A stretch of 22,352 bases of DNA. Source: JAIOSM01 sp964565415 (GTDB taxonomy: Bacteria; Desulfobacterota; Desulfobacteria; Desulfobacterales; Desulfobacteraceae). Location: NCBI GenBank assembly GCA_964565415.1, contig CAZMEX010000060.1, forward strand, positions 1 through 22,352, in the 5' to 3' direction. Below the pieces are notes generated by a model. That model was given only the letters and a program-made list of their open reading frames with translations, was not told the DNA's origin and searched no databases. Position numbers and translations under genes: made by a program. Below, piece after piece: positions 1-7,223 of this stretch (the first letter of the stretch is position 1; the number at the start of each line of letters is the position of its first letter).

Positions 1-122
1 ATCTGCATAGCCGACATTATCATATAAAAGTAATATTCTAAAGCATCTTATTTCAAACATAAATTTCAATGTACAACAACAGAGCATACACCTGCAGAAT
101 TTATTTTACTTGCATTGAAAAA

Positions 123-2246
123 TTATTTTGTATCAAGGACCTCACGTACCAACTTGGTAAGATCAATATTTGTGATCGGCTTTTGGATATATCTTCTAAC
201 ACCTGCCTCAATTGCTTTTGTTTTAATCATTTTTTCACCATAGCCGGTACAAAGTATAATTTTCAGATCAGGTCTAATCCCAAGAAGCTCAATTGCAAGC
301 TCATCCCCTGATATCTTTGGCATTGTCATATCAGTGATGATCAGGTCAAAATAGTCCGGGTCTTTCTTAAAAGCCTTGAGGGCTTCAAAACCATTTTCAA
401 ATGCATTGACTGTATAGCCGTATCTTTCCAGAATATCCTTTAAAACATATCTTATTGATTCCTCATCATCAACAATCATTATTTTTTCATTACCTTTAAA
501 TAGTGAGGGATCATTGGCAAGGGAGGGCAACGGAATATCTATATCCCCAATAACAGGGAAATAAATAGAAAAATTTGTACCTTTATCAAGCTGTGTGTCA
601 ACCTCTAAAAATCCATTATGGTCATCGACTATGGCCTGGACCAAAGCCAGACCTAACCCAGTGCCCTCTCCCTGTTTTTTTGTACTGAAATATGGATCAA
701 ATATTCTTTCGATAATTTTTTTATCCATACCGCAGCCTGTGTCACTTACTTCAAGCTTAAGATATTCACCGGGTAATTTCTTAAGTTCAGGGATACTCTC
801 TTCATAAGTAATTGTAACGTCCTCCAGTCTGATTTCCAATACACCGTTTGTATCAGACATGGCATGATATGCATTGGTGCAAAGGTTCATTATAACCTGG
901 TGTATCTGGGTTGGATCTGCCAGAATATTTTTTTGGGAAAAAATTTTCCCTCTTATTTCAATGGTGGAGGGTATTGATGCACGTAATAAATCAATTGCTT
1001 CGTTTATTACAACAGCAATCCCCAAGGGCAGTTTTTCATGTTCTGCCTGTCTGCTGAATGTAAGTATTTGCTGAACCAGGGCTGAAGCTCTTTGGGCACC
1101 TTTTATAATCTGACCAACATAATGCTTTGCCTGCCCGGACCCGTCTATCTCCATTGACACCAAGTGTGCATAGCCAAAAATACCTGAAAGAATATTATTA
1201 AAATCATGGGCAATGCCTCCTGCCAGTGTACCAATAGCCTCCATCTTTTGAGATTGGCGCAATTGTTTTGATACTTCTTCCCGTTCTCTTTCAGCTTTTT
1301 TTCGTTGATCAAGCTCCCTCTCAAGTCGCAGGTTAGCTTCTTTAAGATCTTTTGTCCTCTCTTTAACATACAATTCAAGGGCATCATGCTCACTCTTGAG
1401 TTTCTGATCGGTTCGTTTGAGATTATGATATTTCAGTGCAAGGGATCTCCCCTTTTGAAGAATAGATTGTTTCTCATCAGGGTGGCAGAGATCATGGGCA
1501 ATAATCAGCAACTTTCTTCCATCAATATCCACAGCAGTTGTTTCAAATAAAAAATCCTGACCTGTGTCATCTTTTTCAATCCAGATACCTGACTTAAAAC
1601 TCCCGGTATGATCTTTTGCCCATTTTGATTTTACTTCCTGGATAAAATTTCCAAGAAAACTGAAAACATCTTCTTCATACGCCTGCCCAAAAAGAATCTG
1701 ATTTGAATCAAAAATGTAATCTATCCATGGTGGAGGTGTACCGATCAATCTGAAATTGCCCTGATCATTCATTTCCATAACAGCAAAATTTAATGCCCTG
1801 GCAAGATTCACTAATATATTTTCTTCTGGAATATTTTGAATAATATGATTTTTTTCTTGTTTCAGCAGGCTTAGTTCATTATTGTGCTGTTGGGTTTTTG
1901 CCAGATACTTCTCTTTTTTTGTTGCATCCCAGACAATCAGACCATAGCAATTGTCAATTTTAAAAAGAAGTGCATCCACACATAAATCAAAAGGCATTTT
2001 AATACAGGAAAATTCCATTGAATCGTTCTTAAGTGGCAAAATACCTTCCATAAAAAGCATCACATCTGAAATAGAACTCTCTTTTTCAGGTGTTTTGATT
2101 TTCAGCCCTGAAAAGTTTCCACCCCACTGGATGATCTTCCCAGCTTTATCTGTAATCAAGTATACAAGGGCATAATCCTGAAAAATATGGGAACAGATTT
2201 GTTTTAAAACCTTTTTCTCTAAACTTAAGATTTTTAAATCCATCAT
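123..2246 (-). CDS. Soluble hybrid histidine kinase with C-terminal receiver domain
   Basis: A 707-residue sensor kinase that autophosphorylates and passes phosphate to its own receiver. Residues about 20-110 and 141-255 look like two PAS-type sensor modules; the second has the SG-W-E-DD-G-F pattern of such domains. A coiled coil follows (about 265-335). The HisKA H-box is GGIAHDFNNIL with phospho-acceptor H347. HATPase boxes are N-box N454/N458, G1 DTGCG (502-506) and G2 GTGLGL (528-533). The receiver (about 587-705) has acidic DDE 593-595, phospho-acceptor D639 and K689. No membrane segment or signal peptide is visible, so it should sense a cytoplasmic cue or a partner protein. The start is ATG with AGG about 10 nt upstream. 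It lies 37 nt after the small GTPase gene and is probably the last gene of that operon. Kinase assignment is certain; ligand and output are unknown. Confidence 0.93.
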   Translation of the reverse strand: MMDLKILSLEKKVLKQICSHIFQDYALVYLITDKAGKIIQWGGNFSGLKIKTPEKESSISDVMLFMEGILPLKNDSMEFSCIKMPFDLCVDALLFKIDNCYGLIVWDATKKEKYLAKTQQHNNELSLLKQEKNHIIQNIPEENILVNLARALNFAVMEMNDQGNFRLIGTPPPWIDYIFDSNQILFGQAYEEDVFSFLGNFIQEVKSKWAKDHTGSFKSGIWIEKDDTGQDFLFETTAVDIDGRKLLIIAHDLCHPDEKQSILQKGRSLALKYHNLKRTDQKLKSEHDALELYVKERTKDLKEANLRLERELDQRKKAEREREEVSKQLRQSQKMEAIGTLAGGIAHDFNNILSGIFGYAHLVSMEIDGSGQAKHYVGQIIKGAQRASALVQQILTFSRQAEHEKLPLGIAVVINEAIDLLRASIPSTIEIRGKIFSQKNILADPTQIHQVIMNLCTNAYHAMSDTNGVLEIRLEDVTITYEESIPELKKLPGEYLKLEVSDTGCGMDKKIIERIFDPYFSTKKQGEGTGLGLALVQAIVDDHNGFLEVDTQLDKGTNFSIYFPVIGDIDIPLPSLANDPSLFKGNEKIMIVDDEESIRYVLKDILERYGYTVNAFENGFEALKAFKKDPDYFDLIITDMTMPKISGDELAIELLGIRPDLKIILCTGYGEKMIKTKAIEAGVRRYIQKPITNIDLTKLVREVLDTK
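1189..1220 (-). repeat. 32-nt exact direct repeat, copy 1 (H-box of the first hybrid kinase)
   Basis: Identical base for base to 14167-14198. It encodes GGIAHDFNNIL around H347. The identity extends through synonymous positions and stops at both edges. Confidence 0.85.
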
Positions 2247-2283
2247 TTTATTTTAACCTGTTATTTTGTTTAACTGCTATTTT

Positions 2284-2802
2284 TTATCCAGCTTTTTTAT
2301 CCAGCTTTTTATCCACCATTTTTTTTGCCAGAAGTTGAAATGCCTCTTTAACCTCTTTTCCTGTTTTTGCACTTGTTTTTATAACAATTGCCCCATCTTT
2401 CTGGATATTCTGGAGCATTAAAGGGCTTATTTCCCATTGTTCTTGTAAATCCAGTTTGTTGACAATAAGAATAAAAGGGACTTTTCCGATTGTCTTTTCT
2501 ACAATTTTTTTTAAATTGAGGGCTGTTGCCAGGGTGTTTTCCCGTGTTCCGTCAACCACATAAATGCATCCGGAAGATCCTTTTAGATAAGAGAGCCGGA
2601 CATGCTGGAAATCATCTTCTCCATGCAGGTCCCAGATGATAAGATCCATGGTTGTATCTTCTAACTGCACTTCTGCTTTTTCTATTTTAACACCAACTGT
2701 TGTATGATATTTTTCGGAAAATATGCTGTGGACATATCTTTGCACAAGACTTGTTTTACCAGCAGCAAACGCACCCAGCATACACACTTTTTTTTTGATC
2801 AT
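2284..2802 (-). CDS. Small Ras/Rab-like GTPase
   Basis: A 172-residue single-domain cytoplasmic GTPase that should cycle between GTP and GDP states and bind an effector. All five G motifs are visible: P-loop GAFAAGKT (10-17), switch I TT at 34-35, G3 WDLHGED (57-63), G4 NKLD (115-118) and G5 TSAKTG (143-148). The residue after the G3 glycine, equivalent to the catalytic Gln61 of Ras, is Glu62, so intrinsic hydrolysis is probably slow or needs a partner. There is no C-terminal lipidation Cys; the tail is lysine-rich (KKMVDKKLDKK). The start is ATG with AAGGAAG at good spacing, and this ribosome site overlaps the stop of the preceding OmpA gene (14-nt gap), suggesting translational coupling. 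It belongs to the broad bacterial Ras-like group that includes MglA, but has the short Rab-like form. The partner is probably the adjacent OmpA-family protein (inference). Confidence 0.93.
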   Translation of the reverse strand: MIKKKVCMLGAFAAGKTSLVQRYVHSIFSEKYHTTVGVKIEKAEVQLEDTTMDLIIWDLHGEDDFQHVRLSYLKGSSGCIYVVDGTRENTLATALNLKKIVEKTIGKVPFILIVNKLDLQEQWEISPLMLQNIQKDGAIVIKTSAKTGKEVKEAFQLLAKKMVDKKLDKKAG

Positions 2803-2816
2803 TTTTCAACTTCCTT

Positions 2817-4559
2817 TTATTGATAAGTTAAAAATGTTTTAAATGTTATTGCTCTGTTATAGCTTTCATCGGCAATGTTGGCTTCTCTGCTTAAAGGTTT
2901 TTTATTGCCAACACCAGATATGGTAAAAAAAGCCGGGTTTATACCTTTAACAATTAAATAATTTAAAAAATTCTCAGCCCTGCTCCGGCTCAATTTCATA
3001 TTGATATTTTTAGAGCCTGATGAATCAGTATGTCCCAATATAACAATCTGGACAAAAGCTTTTGATTTATGCTGGAGCATCTGGATATTTTGTATTGTTG
3101 TAAAAACTTGTTCCAAAACCTTTTCCTGACCTTGAATGAATTTTGTACTATTGTTTTGAAAATAAATTTTCAGTGACATAAGTTCCTGTAAGGCAGTATT
3201 TAATTTTGCCCTCTCTGCATCCTGCTGTTCTTTGTCAATATTTTGAACCAAATCATCGTTAAACCCATTAATACCTGGGATGGCAGATGCGACAGTCCTG
3301 AATGTATCTATCCAGGCAGTGGAGGCTTTGCCTCTGGCAGAAACAATATCCCCGGACAACTCCAACTTTATTGTTAAAGGAGGTTTAAGTATTTTCACAG
3401 CCCTGTTCAAAACAAATTGAGGATCAAGGCTGTAATAATTTTCCCAATGATGAATTATAGTGATACGATTTTTTACCTGCTGCTGAAGCAGATCATTATG
3501 GTCTTGCACCGCAGGGTCACAAAGTCCATATATCTGATATTTACCCTCTTGTTTTTCTGCGGAAAGAATAATCACCCCTTTTTGTGCCTTAAGTTGATTT
3601 AAGTATTGATTCCAAATTTGGCTGGTTTTAAAAGCAGTGAATGCCCATATCCCGGATAGTGATAAAATGGCAATGAGTATGCACACTAATAAAGGTGAGA
3701 TTTTTGTTGGTTTTTCCCTGTCCTGTGATTTTAATTCCTCTTGTAAATCTTCTTTGAAAATTGCAAAGGGTAAAGGGTCTCCATCAAATTCCCCAAGGGC
3801 AGAGCATGATTTAATATGGATCTTTTCAAGCAGTTCCTGGTATCGGATTCTCAAATCAAATGGAGGTGTTCCTCTTATTACTGCTGCAATTAATGCCTGC
3901 TCTCCATTTTCAATCCAGACACTCCTGTTTGAACCCATGCGCAGTGTCTCAAGGTCATCTCCAAAATCAGTATTAAATGAATCTTTTACAAAGTCTTGAA
4001 TTGCTGTCAACATACCAGATACAAGATCTGGATCCTGAATTATACTATCTTTTGCAACCACATGCTGCAGAACAATCCCGGAATCCGAGTGGATTAAAAA
4101 TATTTGTTCCACCTGGTAGACAAGAGTATGAAAAAGAACTATTTCAGCAAATTGTTTTCCAGTTCTAAATGCCTCAAACCGCCATTTAATACCCTGGATG
4201 GAAAAGCTATGATTTATTATCTGGTTTAAAGATTGGATCATTCCCATGGTAGTTGAATAAATGGATTTTCGGATTCCCGGACCCAGGGCAGGTGATATGG
4301 CATCTGCCAATACTTTGGGATTGTTTTTTACAGATAATCTTATTGACTCGTCAATAACAGGCTGGAGAACTCTTGATATTTTGTGGCTTTCCACCATTGA
4401 TAAAGAAATCGCATCGGGCAGGGATTGACTTATCTCTTTTGCCCGTATCATTGGATCGTTCAAACGATCTTCTATCTTCTGAATTTGCTCTTTTTCAGAT
4501 CCTATCAGCAAATCCTTCAGTTTATCAAAAGTTTCGCTGTTGGCAGGTTTTGAACCCAT
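2817..4559 (-). CDS. OmpA-family trans-envelope protein with cytoplasmic roadblock/LC7-like domain
   Basis: About 580 residues from the ATG at 4559. Residues about 1-285 are predicted cytoplasmic: a short N-terminal motif FDKLKDLLIG (11-20), a helical segment with repeated pseudo-motifs (about 35-120), then an alpha/beta region (about 145-248) containing SGMLTAIQDFVKDSF and VIRGTPP, which resembles a longin/roadblock-type fold. One membrane helix lies at about 288-310. The periplasmic part has a BON-like stretch (about 395-438) and a C-terminal OmpA/MotB peptidoglycan-binding domain (about 460-577), with D512 in GHTDSSG and R527 in LSRSRA as expected meso-DAP ligands. There is no beta-barrel. 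A GTG at 4574 extends the frame by five codons, but its AAGGA touches the codon; the ATG has GAAGG 8 nt upstream. It sits between a coiled-coil gene and a Ras-like GTPase gene. The roadblock reading and GTPase partnership are inference; the OmpA domain is firm. Confidence 0.88.
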   Translation of the reverse strand: MGSKPANSETFDKLKDLLIGSEKEQIQKIEDRLNDPMIRAKEISQSLPDAISLSMVESHKISRVLQPVIDESIRLSVKNNPKVLADAISPALGPGIRKSIYSTTMGMIQSLNQIINHSFSIQGIKWRFEAFRTGKQFAEIVLFHTLVYQVEQIFLIHSDSGIVLQHVVAKDSIIQDPDLVSGMLTAIQDFVKDSFNTDFGDDLETLRMGSNRSVWIENGEQALIAAVIRGTPPFDLRIRYQELLEKIHIKSCSALGEFDGDPLPFAIFKEDLQEELKSQDREKPTKISPLLVCILIAILSLSGIWAFTAFKTSQIWNQYLNQLKAQKGVIILSAEKQEGKYQIYGLCDPAVQDHNDLLQQQVKNRITIIHHWENYYSLDPQFVLNRAVKILKPPLTIKLELSGDIVSARGKASTAWIDTFRTVASAIPGINGFNDDLVQNIDKEQQDAERAKLNTALQELMSLKIYFQNNSTKFIQGQEKVLEQVFTTIQNIQMLQHKSKAFVQIVILGHTDSSGSKNINMKLSRSRAENFLNYLIVKGINPAFFTISGVGNKKPLSREANIADESYNRAITFKTFLTYQ

Positions 4560-4595
4560 GTCAAATGCCTTCACTCCTTGTTGGCAAACATTGAA

Positions 4596-5219
4596 TTACT
4601 CTTCTAAGTTCTCTACTGGACCCATGCTGTCACTGGCAGAAAGCCGCATTGACAATTCAAGGAAAAACCCGGACAGGTCAGATATATTCACCTTTGCATC
4701 GTCAAGTTCCCGGGCAGTCTGTTTTAAACTTTTTGAAGCGTGCTCTGATTTGGATAGAATTTCTTCACTTAATTGTTTGGACTGCCTTAATATCTGTTCC
4801 CTGAGTTCTGTTGATTTTGCAGCCAGATTTTCTTCTTCCTGCACCAGTTTTTTATTAAGTGATTCAAACCTCTCTTTTAACTCTTTTTGAATACCTTTTT
4901 GAGAATCCAATCGGGCATTGGATTCACCCTTAATACGAACATTGATGTCTTTTATCTCCTGCTTAAAAAAATCTTCGAGAGCATCAATACGTTTGAGCAA
5001 TTCTTCTCTTAGTGAACCTGCTTCCCGGGCAAACTGCATCTCTATCTTTGCAAAACGCTTTTCGTAATCTTTTGCCTGGTTGCCAAACAGAATATCACGA
5101 ATTTTATCCATATTGCCATCTTCAGTCAAAGGATTTCCCTTACCATGCATAGGTTTTTTGTTACTTGACAGTTTGAGTTTGGATTGAGACTGGGACTTTC
5201 CCTGATGTACCTGATTCAT
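4596..5219 (-). CDS. Coiled-coil protein, first gene of the GTPase/OmpA operon
   Basis: A 207-residue soluble, highly charged protein. A basic, Ser/Gln/Lys-rich disordered N-terminus (1-35) is followed by the motif MDKIRDILFG (37-46) and then near-continuous heptad-like coiled coil (about 48-175), ending in DLSGFFLELSMRLSA (181-195). No signal peptide, membrane helix or catalytic motif is visible. The start is chosen at ATG 5219 because AAAGGAG lies 7 nt upstream; the frame is open further to a TTG at 5273, without a ribosome site. The motif at 37-46 resembles the N-terminus of the next gene's OmpA protein, which suggests both proteins dock to the same partner. I do not recognise a named family; a scaffold or adaptor role is a guess from shape and context. 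Confidence 0.8.
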   Translation of the reverse strand: MNQVHQGKSQSQSKLKLSSNKKPMHGKGNPLTEDGNMDKIRDILFGNQAKDYEKRFAKIEMQFAREAGSLREELLKRIDALEDFFKQEIKDINVRIKGESNARLDSQKGIQKELKERFESLNKKLVQEEENLAAKSTELREQILRQSKQLSEEILSKSEHASKSLKQTARELDDAKVNISDLSGFFLELSMRLSASDSMGPVENLEE

Positions 5220-5286
5220 TGATATTCTCCTTTGCAATGATTTTGATTGGGTGAACATTTTTTTAGGTAACAACTTAAACTAATTC

Positions 5287-5315
5287 ACTCTATTTAATTT
5301 AGAAGTCCATGTCAA
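5287..5315 (-). promoter_or_regulatory. Probable sigma70-type promoter of the coiled-coil/OmpA/GTPase/kinase operon
   Basis: On the minus strand TTGACA (5315-5310) is separated by 17 nt from TAGAGT (5292-5287). The -35 is a perfect consensus match and the -10 matches four of six. It lies 68 nt before the chosen start at 5219 and just after the uvrC stop, so the four-gene operon can be transcribed apart from uvrBC. Confidence 0.6.
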
Positions 5316-5354
5316 GAAAACAAACAGTGAATACATGATTTATCAGAATAAAAA

Positions 5355-7205
5355 TCACTCTGTTTGTATCTGATTGCGACTACTATTTTGCAGTGCGTTA
5401 AAAAGCGCCAGAGCAGCTTTTTTATTCATTGTGGGAAGAGAGGCAAGTTCTTGCACCGATGCCCTCTTGATTTTACTTATTCCTGTGTAGTGTTTTAAAA
5501 GAACAAGTTTTCTTTTACTGCCAATCATGGGAACATTGTCTAAAAATGAGGTCTGCCCCTTTTTCTCTCTTCTTTTCCTTTGAAAACCAATTGCTGTTCT
5601 ATGGGCTTCATCTCTTACTCTTTCAAGCAGATAAAGTGCTTTTTGAAACTGATTTGTATTAAGAGGATTTGATCTGCCAGAGATGTATATTTTATCCTGT
5701 TTTTCTCCCCTGGCAGGATCTCTCTTGGCAATGCCTGCAAGCATGAATTTACCATGATTATTATAATCAAATATCCCAAGCCCCTGTAAAACAGAGACTG
5801 CTATGGAAATCTGCCCTTTCCCACCATCCACAAGAAGCAGATCCGGCAGTTTCATCTCTTTATTGGAGTATCGTCTTGTTAAGACCTCCTGCATATATGC
5901 ATAGTCATCATGATTTTCATTATTTTTAATAATATATTTTCTATAAGAGTCTTTTTCAGGCTTTCCATGGGAGAAAACAACCATGGAAGAGACCGCATGC
6001 TGCCCTGATATATTGGAATTATCAAAACATTCAATCCTTTCAGGCAGTTTATCCATTTTTAACAAGTTTTTAAGGGATGTTAAAAGATTTTCCATTTCAA
6101 TCTTTTTAAGGGCAATATCTTTTAATTTCTTGTCTGCATTTGCCATTGCCATTTCAATCAGCCGCTTTTTATTCCCTTGTCTGGGCACAACTACTTTAAC
6201 TTTTTTACCTTTTTTTTCAGAGAACAAATCCTGAATAATTTCCAGACTGTCAATCTTCTTTTGCAGGCATATAGTTGATGGCAAAAATGATGCTTTTTCG
6301 TAATACTGAGCCACAAAGGCTGACAATATTTCTTCAGTGGTATCCATTTTCAGATCAAACATATAATCAGAAGAATCAACAAGATATCCTGATCTTATCT
6401 TTAAAATTGTCACAACACACTTTAACTTATCTTTTGCAAGGGCAATCACATCTCTATCCTCAAGATCGTTTGAAACAACATATTGTTTTTCAAGTGTTTT
6501 CTCTATTGCAAAAATCGTATCTCTCACCTGGGCAGCCTTTTCAAACTCCTGATCCTCTGCAAAGGTCTGCATCTCCTTTTTTAACCGCACAACAATATCT
6601 TTTGCTTTACCTTTTAAAAACAGGGATACATCCCTTATAATCTTATCATATTCATCCTTTGAGACATCATTGCAGCATGGGCCAAGGCATGCTTTTATCT
6701 GGAAATTCAGGCAAGGTCTTGACCTGTTATTAAACTGAGTTTTTTTACATTTTCTAAGTTGAAAAATTTTATGAATCTGTTTCAAAGTTGTCCTTACGCT
6801 ATATACAGAAGAGTAAGGTCCAAAATAGATTGCCTTCTCTTTTTTAATCTTTCTTACAACATGAAGAGGCGGATATTTCTCTTTTAAATCAATTCTCAAA
6901 TATGGATAATTTTTCCCATCCTTTAAAAGAACATTATATCGTGGTTGATGCTCTTTAATCAAATTTGACTCAAGGATATAGGCTTCATGATCTGATCTGG
7001 TAATAATCGTATCAAAATCATCTATTTTTTTCAGTAATATCGCTGTCTTAAAATCATGTTTTTGATTTACGAAATAGGAGCTGAGTCTTTGTTTAATATT
7101 TTGTGCTTTTCCTACATATATAACTTTTTGCTTCCCATCTTTCATAAGATATACTCCGGGTTTTTTCGGGGCAATCTGATATTTTTCCAACAAATTATCT
7201 TTCAT
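5355..7205 (-). CDS. uvrC: Excinuclease ABC subunit C
   Basis: UvrC makes the dual incisions around a DNA lesion in the complex with UvrB on damaged DNA. The protein has 616 residues, normal for the family. The N-terminal GIY-YIG nuclease starts with GVYLMKD (17-23) and VIYVGKA (28-34). Cys153, Cys165, Cys173 and Cys177 have the spacing of the reported Fe-S ligands of E. coli UvrC. A UVR motif for UvrB contact lies at about 205-240 (FEKAAQVRDTI). The RNase H-like 5' nuclease has FDNSN (D395), LLLVDGG (D460) and DEAHR (H535). Tandem helix-hairpin-helix motifs end the protein (about 555-608). The ATG at 7205 lies 18 nt after the uvrB stop with only a distant GAGG, so translation is probably coupled to uvrB. 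Confidence 0.97.
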   Translation of the reverse strand: MKDNLLEKYQIAPKKPGVYLMKDGKQKVIYVGKAQNIKQRLSSYFVNQKHDFKTAILLKKIDDFDTIITRSDHEAYILESNLIKEHQPRYNVLLKDGKNYPYLRIDLKEKYPPLHVVRKIKKEKAIYFGPYSSVYSVRTTLKQIHKIFQLRKCKKTQFNNRSRPCLNFQIKACLGPCCNDVSKDEYDKIIRDVSLFLKGKAKDIVVRLKKEMQTFAEDQEFEKAAQVRDTIFAIEKTLEKQYVVSNDLEDRDVIALAKDKLKCVVTILKIRSGYLVDSSDYMFDLKMDTTEEILSAFVAQYYEKASFLPSTICLQKKIDSLEIIQDLFSEKKGKKVKVVVPRQGNKKRLIEMAMANADKKLKDIALKKIEMENLLTSLKNLLKMDKLPERIECFDNSNISGQHAVSSMVVFSHGKPEKDSYRKYIIKNNENHDDYAYMQEVLTRRYSNKEMKLPDLLLVDGGKGQISIAVSVLQGLGIFDYNNHGKFMLAGIAKRDPARGEKQDKIYISGRSNPLNTNQFQKALYLLERVRDEAHRTAIGFQRKRREKKGQTSFLDNVPMIGSKRKLVLLKHYTGISKIKRASVQELASLPTMNKKAALALFNALQNSSRNQIQTE

Positions 7206-7223
7206 ATTAATAGCAAAGACCTC

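Noticed and set aside
1..122. Terminator after the first hybrid kinase
   Set aside because: No stem with a following T-run on the minus strand could be identified.
595..807. Open frames on the strand opposite the large genes (for example 595-807, 3637-3999, 14560-14898)
   Set aside because: They are shadows of strongly supported genes, with no ribosome sites and no recognisable domains.
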